Assembly (NCBI GenBank): GCA_023253615.1
Contig: JALRFZ010000454.1
Coordinates: 1 to 24,591, forward strand
Origin: Verrucomicrobiales bacterium
Lineage (GTDB): Bacteria > Verrucomicrobiota > Verrucomicrobiia > Verrucomicrobiales > DEV007
Length of the DNA stretch: 24,591 nt
Direction of reading: 5' to 3'
Part shown: positions 7,696 through 16,309 of the stretch, in pieces
Numbering within the stretch: position 1 is the first letter of the stretch
Layout: every line of letters begins with the position of its first letter
Translations under genes and position numbers: made by a program
The notes under the pieces: model-generated
The model's input: the letters and a program-made list of their open reading frames with translations, nothing else
What the model was told of the DNA's origin: nothing
Database searches by the model: none

Positions 7696-9173
7696 TCGGT
7701 GAACTGGAAGGAAAAGACATCGGCGTCCTTCATCGAGAAGCGCAGCCGCACCGGTTTGCCCGCGAGCGCGCTGAGGTCGGTGCCGGGTTTCCAGGTGACC
7801 GTGCGATCGATCTCGTTGCCGATCTGCATCTGGCAGTCTTCGACGCCAAAGCCCGGGATCGGCTTGCCGTCGGCTTCTTCGATGCCCACTTTCACGCCGC
7901 CGGCGGCGGAGGTTGAGAAATTCAGGGAGAGCGAGCGACCTGCAAAGACGAGCGGCTTCGTGATGGCATGTCCACCGGCATAACCACAATGCAACGAAGC
8001 GAATCCATCGACCCGCAGTGAATAACGACGTAGATGGGCGGTGGGTTGGGCATAATCCTGATTCACATAGATGGACATCTCGGCCGGCCCGGTGGGCACG
8101 ACATTGAGCGCGGGATAGTTCGTCCGCGAAACCCAGTTCTGCGCCCCGATGCCCCCACGGATGAAACCCTCGAGAAAGGTGCGGTCGTAGACGGCGAGAT
8201 AATCCGCTCCTTCGGCCGGGCGGGTCGTCATGAAGATGGCGTCGGAGGTGTCCTTGAAGTAGCCGGGATTCACGTTGATGGCCTTGGCCTGCTCGTCGTT
8301 GAGGACCTGCCGCCCGGGCATGAAGCGCGCCGCGATGGCGACGTAGAGATGTGGCGCGCGGAAGTAGGGACTCGTCTGATTCGTGTAGAGGTGCTCGATG
8401 GGGGCCTCGCTCCCGGGATGGCGATAGCCGAGCAGCACGGGCGGCGTCCAGGTGAGGAAATCGCTGCTCTCGCTGCGCACGATGCGGCGGATGCCGTCTT
8501 CGAATACCCGGTAGTAGGCGACATACTTGCCCTCGGACTCGGACCAGAAGGGCACGTTCTGCGAGTCGAACATGTATTTGTAGGGCACCATCTCCTTCGT
8601 GATGACGGGCGTGTCGGCCATCTTTTCCCAGCGGTAGCCGTCGGCTGATTTCCACGCGACGAGCCCGCCTCCCTCCATCGTGCCGCCGAAGGCCTTGAAG
8701 CGCTCGCCCTCAGGCACCCCGGCCCGCGTGTCGCGGAAGGGGCTGAAGTTGTGCGGCGAGGTGTTGGCGCTCATCAGGACGAGGTTGTTCGCCTTGGTGC
8801 CGTTGGCTTCGTAGATGCCGAGTTCGGGCTTGGTCCAGGTTCGGCCATCCGCGGACTCGGCGACACAGGTCACTTCCTCCTCGCTGCCGTCCCGGTTCGC
8901 GACCGCTTTGCCACGGTAGTAAGCGCGCAGGCTCCCGTCTTCGAGCGTCACGATGGTGGCGTAGCCGCTGAAGAGTCCCTCCCACGGTTTGTCGAAACCA
9001 AAGGCGATGCCCTCGTCGCGCGGGGCGTGGAGCTGGAGGCGCACACCGTTGAGCTGGTCGATGAGGAATTGATCGACAAAGAGCTCGCGACGGCTGCCGA
9101 TGTTGGCCGGATCGGCGGCGTGGCTGAGCAGGCCGGTGAGGCCGGAGAGGAGCAAGATCAGGGTTCGTTTCAT
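7692..9173 (-). CDS. Secreted LFVD-type GH32-like propeller protein 1
   Basis: A 493-residue exported protein with signal peptide MKRTLILLLSGLTGLLSHAA. The mature start has the family hallmark RRELFVDQFLID (LFVD 31-34), then DKPWEGLFSGYATI (61-74) and YYRGKA (85-90). The block PELGIYEANGTKANN (116-130), HNFSPFRDTR (141-150) and a late AHLRRYS-like motif follow. The C-terminus is a small beta-sandwich ending LRFSMKDADVFSFQFTE. It is clearly paralogous to the proteins at 14843 (closest, similar length) and 13427. The family is seen in planctomycetes and verrucomicrobia and is usually called glycosyl hydrolase family 32-like; to my knowledge the substrate is uncharacterised. Its start overlaps the upstream gene and its stop overlaps the downstream gene, both by ATGA. 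Confidence 0.85.
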   Translation of the reverse strand: MKRTLILLLSGLTGLLSHAADPANIGSRRELFVDQFLIDQLNGVRLQLHAPRDEGIAFGFDKPWEGLFSGYATIVTLEDGSLRAYYRGKAVANRDGSEEEVTCVAESADGRTWTKPELGIYEANGTKANNLVLMSANTSPHNFSPFRDTRAGVPEGERFKAFGGTMEGGGLVAWKSADGYRWEKMADTPVITKEMVPYKYMFDSQNVPFWSESEGKYVAYYRVFEDGIRRIVRSESSDFLTWTPPVLLGYRHPGSEAPIEHLYTNQTSPYFRAPHLYVAIAARFMPGRQVLNDEQAKAINVNPGYFKDTSDAIFMTTRPAEGADYLAVYDRTFLEGFIRGGIGAQNWVSRTNYPALNVVPTGPAEMSIYVNQDYAQPTAHLRRYSLRVDGFASLHCGYAGGHAITKPLVFAGRSLSLNFSTSAAGGVKVGIEEADGKPIPGFGVEDCQMQIGNEIDRTVTWKPGTDLSALAGKPVRLRFSMKDADVFSFQFTE

Positions 9174-11653
9174 GGGGCGGATGAGGTGAAGGTTTTGAGA
9201 AGAAGTTCGGTCAGGGTAACGGGCTCGGTTTCGTCAAAAGGATGGCGCACCTCGCAGGAGACACCGAGGGTTTCGAGCCGATCTTTCAGCATCAGGCCGA
9301 GCACGGGACTGTGGGTGGGATCGGTCTGCGGCTCGCCTTTCACGGGTGGCTTGTCGGCTTTTTCGAACAGCAGGAAAGCGGGAGGATCATCCTCGCTGGC
9401 GTGAGCCATCGGGGAAAAGCGGGCGAGGTCCTCGCGGTGTTTCTCTCGATTGTCCAAGAATGGCGCGAAGGTCTCGGGACGCGTCTTGCCGATGTAGCCG
9501 AAGGCGTGTCCTCCATACTCGCTGTTCGGGATCCATTCGACGAGTTCCGCGGGATCGAGCGAGGGCTGGGGTGCCTTCGTCACGGTGAAGAGGAGTCGCG
9601 TCGATTCGCGAGCCACGGAATCCTTGCTCGCCGGATCGGCCATGTCTTCGTGCATCGCGAGCCAGAGCGACGAACAGCCACCCGCGCTCACCCCGCTCGC
9701 GGCGATGCGGGTTTGGTCGAGATTCCATTCGCCCGCTTTGGAACGGATGAATTGCAGGGCCCGCGCCGCATCCCGGAGCGGCCACTGCAAGGGCGGCGAA
9801 ACTCCCGCGGCGGTGGCATCGACGAGGAAACGATAGTTCACCGAGGCCACCGAGATGCCCGCGTCGAGGAGGGCGCGGACCTCGAGATGCTGATGGATGT
9901 CCGTCTTGTCCTGCGCGCCCCAGCCACCTCCGTGAAGGTAGACGACGAGCGGGGTCGGCGTTTCCGAATTCGCGAGCCAGAGATCGAAGGTCTGCCGGAA
10001 ATGGTCACCGTATTTGACGTCGGTCAGGGTCGCGGGCGTGGCGATGGCCTTGTCGGTGGCGAAACGTTCGCGCACCTCCGCGGGCGGCATCCAGCCGGTG
10101 GTGCGCTTTTCATCGGGCTCGTAGGCGATGGTCAGGAAATAGAGTTCGGTCAGGGCCGCCTTCGCCGGTGGCACATGCACTTGCACCTGGGTGAATCCGT
10201 CGGCGAACCAACTCTCGTAGCCGTCGGTCGTGCTCACGGCGAGAAGTTCTCCATTGAGCTGCACCTTGAGATTCCGGGGAGCACGATACGGCAAGCGCAC
10301 GCGGAGCCCGAAGCCGTGCTGGATCGGCTCGGTGCTCGTGTCGGTCGCGGCGAGGAGCTGGGCCGGAGCCTGCTCCATGGCCAGCTTGATCTCGGGTCCC
10401 TCGCCGAGGAATGCTTCGATTGGCGCTGCCTTGTCCCCCATCGCCTCGCGCAGATTTTTCGCCAGCCCGGCCCGGTCCTCCGCCGCGACGATCTTTTTGG
10501 CCGCCGCCGTGGTCGCGACGACGAAACTCTCGCGTCCGTCGGTCTGCGGGTAGAGAAAGCCGAGCGCGAAATCGGCCTGACGATTCCACAATTCCACCCG
10601 GCTCCCGCGCCGCTCCTCCGCGGTCGTGCCGTAGGCGGTGACATAGTGGCCGACGAAATGCTTGATGCGGTTCACCGTATAGCCGGGCGCGCGTTCGTCG
10701 AGCCACGGGGCGTTGCCGATTTTCATCAGCCCCTGCATCCGAGCGACGAGGCTAGCCTCCCACGCGACCTCCTGGGTGATGGGCATCGTGTGGTATTTCG
10801 CGTAGCCGTAATGGGCCGAATAGAATAGCGGCGCGCCATGCCAGAGCTTCTTGCCGAGCGGGGCGAGCTCCGGTCCCCAGAAGGTGCGCTGGGCGTCAGC
10901 CTCGAAGCGATCCGAGGGAAAGCCCGCGGCCTTGCCGGCCTCGATCATCGCCTCGGTGACGCGCCAGTCCCAGGGGCGCAGGGCGTAGTTCGAATAGGCA
11001 CCGCCGGTGATCTCGGTCATGATCTGGCCTTGGTACATGCGCCGCGCCCCGAGTTGGTCGGGCGCATACTCCTGCATGCCGGTGCCGTGGAGATCCGCGT
11101 GGACCTCCGGCCGGTATTCGTCGATCACCGAGAGCACCGCGACGAGTTCCGGGGCGCGTTCGGGCGTGAGCAAGGTGAGATTTTTCACATCCCACAGCTT
11201 TCCGACCAGACCGTTGCCGGTGTAGGGATCGACGCCGTGCTCGTTGCGGAAGCGGTCGGTGTGGAAGAACGCGAGCGGATTCACGATGGGCATGATCAGG
11301 ACGATCTGACGCTTCCTCGTCTCGATCGCGAGATCGTCGTCACCGAGGAGCCATTCGGTAAAGGCAAGAGCCCCCGTGGTTCCCGAGCGCTCCGGCCCGC
11401 AATGCAGGGTCGTGACGAGGCAGACCTGCTTGTCGGTGTCGGGCACGGTGGAGTCGGTGATCTTGAGCAGATAGACCGGCAGATTTTGTCCGCTCAGCCC
11501 GCGCAACTCGAGCGTGACAAGATCCGGATGGGTTTTCCGCCAATGTTGCAGCGTTCCTGAATACTCCTCCGACGTCAGCCGGTGCATCGGCGCATATCGT
11601 TCCTCCGCAAAGGCGCCGCCTAACAGAAGACAAAAGAGACACAGGAATCTCAT
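9170..11653 (-). CDS. Secreted M14-like metallopeptidase fused to alpha/beta-hydrolase esterase
   Basis: An 827-residue exported two-domain protein. A signal peptide (MRFLCLFCLLLGGAFA) precedes an M14 zinc-carboxypeptidase-like domain (about 20-400): TTLHCGPERSG supplies H84 and E88, and EVHADLHGTG (183-192) supplies a likely third ligand (H185 or H189). The spacing H-x3-E differs from the usual HxxE, so the zinc site may be non-canonical. Residues about 530-827 form an esterase domain: the oxyanion motif YLHGGGWG (572-579), the nucleophile S656 in SGVSAGG and a likely catalytic His in THSPVLG (H781). M14 relatives cleave C-terminal residues or acyl-amide bonds, and the second domain cleaves esters. 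Together they suggest removal of amide- and ester-linked groups from one substrate. It has ATGA overlaps with both neighbours. Confidence 0.83.
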   Translation of the reverse strand: MRFLCLFCLLLGGAFAEERYAPMHRLTSEEYSGTLQHWRKTHPDLVTLELRGLSGQNLPVYLLKITDSTVPDTDKQVCLVTTLHCGPERSGTTGALAFTEWLLGDDDLAIETRKRQIVLIMPIVNPLAFFHTDRFRNEHGVDPYTGNGLVGKLWDVKNLTLLTPERAPELVAVLSVIDEYRPEVHADLHGTGMQEYAPDQLGARRMYQGQIMTEITGGAYSNYALRPWDWRVTEAMIEAGKAAGFPSDRFEADAQRTFWGPELAPLGKKLWHGAPLFYSAHYGYAKYHTMPITQEVAWEASLVARMQGLMKIGNAPWLDERAPGYTVNRIKHFVGHYVTAYGTTAEERRGSRVELWNRQADFALGFLYPQTDGRESFVVATTAAAKKIVAAEDRAGLAKNLREAMGDKAAPIEAFLGEGPEIKLAMEQAPAQLLAATDTSTEPIQHGFGLRVRLPYRAPRNLKVQLNGELLAVSTTDGYESWFADGFTQVQVHVPPAKAALTELYFLTIAYEPDEKRTTGWMPPAEVRERFATDKAIATPATLTDVKYGDHFRQTFDLWLANSETPTPLVVYLHGGGWGAQDKTDIHQHLEVRALLDAGISVASVNYRFLVDATAAGVSPPLQWPLRDAARALQFIRSKAGEWNLDQTRIAASGVSAGGCSSLWLAMHEDMADPASKDSVARESTRLLFTVTKAPQPSLDPAELVEWIPNSEYGGHAFGYIGKTRPETFAPFLDNREKHREDLARFSPMAHASEDDPPAFLLFEKADKPPVKGEPQTDPTHSPVLGLMLKDRLETLGVSCEVRHPFDETEPVTLTELLLKTFTSSAP

Positions 11654-12723
11654 GGCTTCGGAGCCTCCCAGATCGAAACCCCCATCTGATACGATGGATA
11701 AAGCGCGGTCGCCTTCGCATACCAGGCCGTGACCAGCTTGCCATCGGCGCGCTGCACCGTGCTAGGGTAACCGCAGTCGCGGTCCAGGGAAGTGGCGATG
11801 CGGAGCGGCCCGGACCAGCTCTTGCCCTCGTCGCTGCTGAATTTCGCCAGCACACCGAATCGATCGGCGGCCGCACGACAGCCATAGCTCAAGACGAGCC
11901 GCCCGTCCTTGAGGCGCACAAGGTGGCCGTTGATCTCGTTCGGCCCGGTGACGCGCAGCGGTTTGCTCCAGGTAGCCCCGTCGTCCTCCGACCAGAACAG
12001 ATCCATGGCCCGCTCCCGCGACGCCGCGAGCCAGCGTTTGCCGCCGAGGTGGAGCAGGGTCGTCTCGTTGCCGGTCGGGTGGATCGCCGAGATCCGTTTC
12101 CACGACTTGCCGTCGTCATCGCTGCGGAAATGCCAGGATCGGTAGCCTTTCGTCTTGGTGCTTTGGGCAGGGTCGGTGAATTCGCCGCCATAGCATGAGA
12201 CATGGAGCGCCCCATCCTCGCCCTGCTTGATGTCGCCGAAAGGGATGTAGTGCGTCCAGCCCGGGTCCGGTGCCGGGAAGTCCTTGATCTGCGTCCAGGT
12301 TTTGCCGCCGTCGGCGCTGCGGCAGACCCAGGTCGAAAGGATGTCGTCGCGGAAGTCGGATTGTTTCGGACGCTGTGGCTGCTTCACGTTCGTCCAGCCC
12401 GAGACGAGCACGAGCAGGTCGCCGTTCTTCGCGAGCCCGGCGGCGTGGTTCATCCGGTTCGTCTCCGGATCATTCGGGGCCGGCACCCCGCGCTTTGTCC
12501 AAGCGGCGCCATCGTCGCTGTTCCAGACCTCGACCGCTCCGGCGACCTGTCCGTGGCTCGGTTTGCTGAAAAGGGTGGCGTTGATCGAACCATCCGGAAG
12601 CAACGTCAACGCCGGCCAAGCGCAGACGTCCTTCACCGCGACAAGATGCTCGATGCCGGGTGGTTCGGGCTCGGCGGCGTGAAGGGAAGAGAAGGCAAGA
12701 AGAATTGGGGCGAAGATTCTCAT
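11650..12723 (-). CDS. Secreted BNR/Asp-box propeller (sialidase-like), first gene of operon
   Basis: A 357-residue protein from ATG 12723, chosen because it gives the signal peptide MRIFAPILLAFSSLHAA; an in-frame extension to 12798 would precede it. Five Asp-box repeats are visible: SDDGAAW (69), SADGGKTW (136), SDDDGKSW (201), SEDDGATW (245) and SSDEGKSW (296). This is typical of six-bladed sialidase-fold propellers. The position where sialidases carry FRIP reads CAWPALTLLPDGS here (34-46), so a true GH33 activity is doubtful. The block DCGYPSTVQRADGKLVTAWY (316-335) matches the BNR protein at 4757. It heads a six-gene operon and overlaps the next gene by ATGA. It is divergent from the DUF433 antitoxin across 95 bases. 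Confidence 0.84.
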   Translation of the reverse strand: MRIFAPILLAFSSLHAAEPEPPGIEHLVAVKDVCAWPALTLLPDGSINATLFSKPSHGQVAGAVEVWNSDDGAAWTKRGVPAPNDPETNRMNHAAGLAKNGDLLVLVSGWTNVKQPQRPKQSDFRDDILSTWVCRSADGGKTWTQIKDFPAPDPGWTHYIPFGDIKQGEDGALHVSCYGGEFTDPAQSTKTKGYRSWHFRSDDDGKSWKRISAIHPTGNETTLLHLGGKRWLAASRERAMDLFWSEDDGATWSKPLRVTGPNEINGHLVRLKDGRLVLSYGCRAAADRFGVLAKFSSDEGKSWSGPLRIATSLDRDCGYPSTVQRADGKLVTAWYAKATALYPSYQMGVSIWEAPKP

Positions 12724-12783
12724 GACAGGATTGGATCGGAGATTGAAGAGGGTTCGATCGGCCCGTCTATCAAGGCCTCGGGA

Positions 12784-12812
12784 TTGACGCATTTCCATTC
12801 TTCCGGTACTCT
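12784..12812 (+). promoter_or_regulatory. Candidate promoter of the DUF433/DUF5615 module
   Basis: TTGACG (12784-12789) and TACTCT (12807-12812) are separated by exactly 17 bases. The ATG of the antitoxin (12819) follows only 6 bases after the -10 box, where transcription would be expected to start, so the message would be leaderless or nearly so. No Shine-Dalgarno is present, which is consistent. The promoter elements are seen as sequence; their activity is inferred. The rest of the 95-base divergent region must also hold the promoter of the leftward six-gene operon, for which I see no strong match. Confidence 0.45.
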
Positions 12813-12818
12813 TGGCCT

Positions 12819-13058
12819 ATGAATGAAATCGAGCTTCTTGCACGCATTACGGTTTCGCCGGAGATTTGCCACGGCAAACCCTGCATCCGGGGGCTCCGGT
12901 ATCCGGTGGAGAATGTTCTGGAGTGGCTCGGCAGCGGAATGAGCCATGAAGAGATCCTGACGGACTTCCCCGATCTCGAGCGCGAGGACCTCCATGCTGC
13001 GATGGCATGGGCGACACGATTGGCACGGACACGCCGACTGGAAGCGGTTCGCGCCTGA
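12819..13058 (+). CDS. DUF433-family antitoxin
   Basis: A 79-residue protein matching the DUF433 pattern almost end to end: ITVSPEICHGKPCIRGLRYPV (about residues 10-30, with the diagnostic GKPCIRG), then VLEWLGSGMSHEEILTDFPDL (33-53) and EDLHAAMAWA. DUF433 proteins are winged-helix-like antitoxins commonly found just before a DUF5615 PIN-like toxin, as here, and would repress their own promoter and block the toxin. The ATG directly follows a promoter-like sequence with no leader. The 3' end overlaps the toxin gene. Confidence 0.9.
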   Translation: MNEIELLARITVSPEICHGKPCIRGLRYPVENVLEWLGSGMSHEEILTDFPDLEREDLHAAMAWATRLARTRRLEAVRA

Positions 13059-13408
13059 ACTGGCTGATCGATGCGCAGCTTCCGAAGAGGCTTGCTTTCT
13101 TGCTGAACGAGCAAGGCGATGATGCCATTCACACGCTCGACCTCCCGATTGGAAACTTCACACCCGATTCGGCCATCACGGAGATCGCCGATCGCGAATC
13201 GAGGATCGTGATCACCAAGGATCAGGACTTCGTGAACTCGTTTCTTCTCCACGGAAAGCCACGGCAACTGTTTCTGATTTCGACGGGAAACATTGCCAAC
13301 CACGATCTCGTCTCGCTTCTTGCGGCGAACCTTCCGGCTATCCGGACAATGTTCGCATCGGGAACGTTCGTCGTGCTGAATCGGCAACATGTGATCCTTC
13401 ATGGTTGA
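13007..13408 (+). CDS. DUF5615 PIN-like toxin
   Basis: A 133-residue protein if the ATG at 13007 is used. The conserved region starts at residue 17 (LNWLIDAQLPKRLAFLL), with the typical DUF5615 blocks around D22, DLPIGNFTPD (45-54) and the acidic motif RIVITKDQDF (66-75). These are PIN-like nuclease features, and the family pairs with DUF433 antitoxins. The ATG gives a 52-base overlap with the antitoxin and a 16-residue N-terminal extension without family resemblance. Codon 17 is CTG (13055), which overlaps the antitoxin stop as CTGA and has GGAAGCGG about 9 bases upstream. That parallels the ATGA and TTGA couplings elsewhere, so a non-canonical CTG start giving 117 residues is a real alternative. 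It is convergent with the gene ending at 13427. Confidence 0.85.
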   Translation: MGDTIGTDTPTGSGSRLNWLIDAQLPKRLAFLLNEQGDDAIHTLDLPIGNFTPDSAITEIADRESRIVITKDQDFVNSFLLHGKPRQLFLISTGNIANHDLVSLLAANLPAIRTMFASGTFVVLNRQHVILHG

Positions 13409-13426
13409 GATCCGTTGGCTCCCGCA

Positions 13427-14812
13427 TCACTCCGCGAACCGCAGCGCATACAAATCCGCATCCTTCAGCGAAACGCGCAGGCTCACCGTCCTGCCTTTCA
13501 ACGCGGACAGATCCAGCGCGGGGGCGTCGAACTCATCGCCGTAGAGTTCCTTCAATTCCGCGACGACTTTTCCGGCTTCATCGAGCACCTCGATCCCCAC
13601 CGATCCGGCGGCGGAGGTGGCGTAGTTGAGATGCATCGTCGCTCCACTGACGACGAGGGGCTTGGTCGTGAAACTCCCGCCCTTGGCATCCCCGTGCATC
13701 GAGGCGAAGCCCTGTTTGCGGACGGTGAGTCGCCGGATGCGGTGGTCGTCGTAGCGGTAGTGTTCGCTGATGTAGAGCGACCACTCCCCCTCCCCTGTCA
13801 CGACGATGCCGTTCGCGGTCATGTTGTTCCGGTCGGTCCAGTTTTTCAGGTCCGGCCCCGGACGTGACCAGGCTTCAAGAAAGGGACGATCCCAGTTCAC
13901 GCCGTCGCGGCTCGACATGAAGACGGCATCGGAGATGCCACCAGCCACGTGATCGGGCACCTTCTTGCGGTTCGACACATAGCGCTTTGGAAAGGACAGG
14001 AAGAGATGTGGAGCGGTCGGGCAAGGGACGGTCGCGGAGGTGTAGAAATGCTCCATCGGCACGCCATCGGCATAGCGGTGCGGTACGCCATCGGTCCAAG
14101 TCAGAAAATCGCCCGAGGTATTGCTTTGCACGGCGCGCACTTTGTTCGAGAAGATGCGGCTGAAACAGACATAGCGATCGCGGGTCGTGTCCCAGAAGGC
14201 GAGGTTTTGAGAATCGAAGGCACCCTTGGTGATGACGGGCGTGTCCTTCACCTTCTTCCAATGAATCCCATCGGCGGAGGCGAAGGCGTAGAGCCCGCCC
14301 GGTGTTTCACCCTGGTGCCAGTTTTTGCCGGGTTGTTTCACGCCGCCGAGCGCCTTGTAGCGTTCTTCGGGTTTGGCTTTCGGATTCGCGTCGAGAAAAG
14401 GCGAGAAGTTGTGCGACTCCACCCCGCGCCAGATCACGTTGTTGTCCTTCGTTCCGCCCGCTTCGACGAGGCCGAGCTTGGGCCGGGTGAAACGGATGCC
14501 GTCGGTGCTTTCGGCGACACAGGTGACTTGGGCATCGCTGTGGTCCGCCCCCCCGGACAAGCCGCGGTAATACATCAGCACCTTGCCGCCGTCCTGGATC
14601 ACGGAAAAGTAGGCGCAGGTCGGACCTTCCCAGGGCTGGTCGTTGGTGAGGACGATCTCGCGTTTGACCGGCTCGTGGAGCTTCAGGGCGACGCCGTGCT
14701 TTTCGGCGACGAGGTGTTCGTCGACGAAAAGTTCCCAGCGCGGTCCGAGGTCGAGGGGATCGGCGGCGTTGGCGGCGAAAGGCAGAAGGAAAAGAATGGC
14801 GGCAGTTTTCAT
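13427..14812 (-). CDS. Secreted LFVD-type GH32-like propeller protein 2
   Basis: A 461-residue exported protein, signal peptide MKTAAILFLLPFAANAA. It has the family signature ELFVDEHLV (27-35), DQPWEGPTCAYFSV (58-71), YYRGLSGG, PKLGLVEAGGTKDNN (111-125) and ESHNFSPFLDA (132-142). Late motifs are IRRLTVRKQGFASMHGD and a C-terminal beta-sandwich ending SLRVSLKDADLYALRFAE. It is the most divergent and shortest of the three LFVD paralogues: the middle region has PHLFLSFPKRYVSNRK where the other two have PHLY-AARF-PGR. It lies 30 bases after the gene at 14843 and is last in its operon, with 18 bases to the convergent DUF5615 gene. Function is inferred only as glycan-active; catalytic residues were not assigned. 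Confidence 0.85.
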   Translation of the reverse strand: MKTAAILFLLPFAANAADPLDLGPRWELFVDEHLVAEKHGVALKLHEPVKREIVLTNDQPWEGPTCAYFSVIQDGGKVLMYYRGLSGGADHSDAQVTCVAESTDGIRFTRPKLGLVEAGGTKDNNVIWRGVESHNFSPFLDANPKAKPEERYKALGGVKQPGKNWHQGETPGGLYAFASADGIHWKKVKDTPVITKGAFDSQNLAFWDTTRDRYVCFSRIFSNKVRAVQSNTSGDFLTWTDGVPHRYADGVPMEHFYTSATVPCPTAPHLFLSFPKRYVSNRKKVPDHVAGGISDAVFMSSRDGVNWDRPFLEAWSRPGPDLKNWTDRNNMTANGIVVTGEGEWSLYISEHYRYDDHRIRRLTVRKQGFASMHGDAKGGSFTTKPLVVSGATMHLNYATSAAGSVGIEVLDEAGKVVAELKELYGDEFDAPALDLSALKGRTVSLRVSLKDADLYALRFAE

Positions 14813-14842
14813 GAGACGGTTCTGGCGGGGATCCGGCCGGGT

Positions 14843-16309
14843 TTATTCCGCAAAGCGCAACGCATGGAGATCGGCGCCTTTCAAGACAAAGCGCAGACGA
14901 ACGGGCTTGCCGGCGAGTGCCGAAAGATCGTCGCGTTCCCCCCAGGTCGCGACCTGGTCGAGGCGGTCGCCGATGAGTTCGGTGCTGTCTTCAAGCGCAA
15001 ACCCGGGGATGGCAGTGCCATTTCCATCCTGAATCTCAACACGGATCGATCCGACGGCGGAAGTGGAGAAATTCAAATGGAGCCGCCCGCCCGCGAAGAC
15101 GAGCGGACGGGTCACGAATTCGCCTCCCTCGTATCCGGCGGTCACGCTCGCGATGCGGTCGAGCGGCCAGGAATAGCGCCTCACGTGCGCGGTCGGTGCC
15201 CCATAGTCGTGCTGGATGTAGAACGACATCTCCTCCGGTCCGGTCTGGACGAGATTGAGCAAGGGATAGTTGCTGCGCGAGATCCACCTCTCGGGACGCA
15301 GGCCCGGAGGGACAAGGGATTCCCGAAACGTCTGGTCGTAGGTCTCGCCGTCGCGGGAAGTGAGGAGGACCGGATCGGTCGTGTCCCGCGCGGCTTTTGC
15401 ATATCGCTCGGGCACGCCGAGGGCGACGGTTTCCTCGATGCCCAGGGCATTGCGGCCCGGCACGAAGCGGGCTGCGGTGGCGAGGTAGAGATGGGGAGCG
15501 CGGAAGTAGGGATGGGTCTGGTTGGTATAGAAATGCTCGGCCTGGGCCGGCTCGTAGCGCATCGGGCGGGTCTCCGACCAGGTCAGGAAGTCTTCGGAGA
15601 CGGCACGCGAGATTCCGCGCAAGCCATCGAGCCGCCATTCCCCGGCGGTGCTGACGCCGGCGGTGAAGGTGCGGAAGTAGGCGACGTAGCGCCCCTCGTG
15701 GGTCGACCAGAAGGCAACATTCTGCGAGTCGAAAGCACCTTCGGTGATGACGGGCTCGTCCCCCAGTTTTTTCCAATGGATCCCGTCAGCGGAGGCAAAG
15801 GCGAACAACCCGCCTCCGGGATTCTTGTGAATCGCGCCGCCGAGAGCCTTGAAACGTTCCTCCGTCGGCACACCGGGCCGCGTGTCGAGAAAGGGTGAGA
15901 AATTGTGAGCGATCGGTGATTCGGTCAGGATGATGTTGTTGTCGCGACTGCCCTCGTATTCATGCAGGCCGAGGACCGGACGTTCCCATCGGATCCCGTC
16001 ACGACTCTCGGCGTAACAGACAACCTCGGCGACTCCGTCGGACTGGAAGTCGGGTTTACCGCGATAGTAGAGACGGTAGCGATCGCCCTCATGAAGGACC
16101 GTTCCGTAGCCCGAGAAAACCCCTTCCCACGGGCGGTCGAAACGGAGGACCTCACCCTCGTCTCGGGGTGGATTCAGCTTCAATGCGGTGCCCTCGAATC
16201 GCTCGACGAGATGCCGATCGACGAAGAGCTCGAGCCGTGAACCGATTTTCAAAGGCTCGGCGGCCTGGACGAGAACGGGAAGGAATAGCAGGGGGACGAT
16301 CCGTTTCAT
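14843..16309 (-). CDS. Secreted LFVD-type GH32-like propeller protein 3
   Basis: A 488-residue exported protein with signal peptide MKRIVPLLFLPVLVQAA. The motifs are LELFVDRHLV (26-35), DRPWEGVFSGYGTV (58-71), YYRGKP, PVLGLHEYEGSRDNN (111-125), HNFSPFLDTRPG (136-147) and AHVRRYSWPLD. The C-terminal sandwich ends LRFVLKGADLHALRFAE. It aligns along its whole length with the protein at 7692 (for example PHLYLATAARFVPGR against PHLYVAIAARFMPGR), so those two are closer to each other than to the protein at 13427 even though they lie in different operons. Its ATG overlaps the stop of the beta-helix gene as ATGA. Substrate and catalytic mechanism are unknown. Confidence 0.85.
   Translation of the reverse strand: MKRIVPLLFLPVLVQAAEPLKIGSRLELFVDRHLVERFEGTALKLNPPRDEGEVLRFDRPWEGVFSGYGTVLHEGDRYRLYYRGKPDFQSDGVAEVVCYAESRDGIRWERPVLGLHEYEGSRDNNIILTESPIAHNFSPFLDTRPGVPTEERFKALGGAIHKNPGGGLFAFASADGIHWKKLGDEPVITEGAFDSQNVAFWSTHEGRYVAYFRTFTAGVSTAGEWRLDGLRGISRAVSEDFLTWSETRPMRYEPAQAEHFYTNQTHPYFRAPHLYLATAARFVPGRNALGIEETVALGVPERYAKAARDTTDPVLLTSRDGETYDQTFRESLVPPGLRPERWISRSNYPLLNLVQTGPEEMSFYIQHDYGAPTAHVRRYSWPLDRIASVTAGYEGGEFVTRPLVFAGGRLHLNFSTSAVGSIRVEIQDGNGTAIPGFALEDSTELIGDRLDQVATWGERDDLSALAGKPVRLRFVLKGADLHALRFAE

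Noticed and set aside
7696..8655. N-terminal extension of the SGNH esterase frame up to 8655
   Set aside because: It overlaps the LFVD propeller gene entirely, is H/R-rich, and would bury the clear signal peptide at 7695.
4757..12723. Calling the two BNR proteins true sialidases (nanH)
   Set aside because: Asp-box repeats are clear, but the FRIP motif and a confident Arg triad were not found, so only sialidase-like is justified.
13949..15898. Plus-strand open frame of 649 codons
   Set aside because: It spans two LFVD propeller genes on the other strand and has low-complexity composition; a GC-rich antisense shadow.
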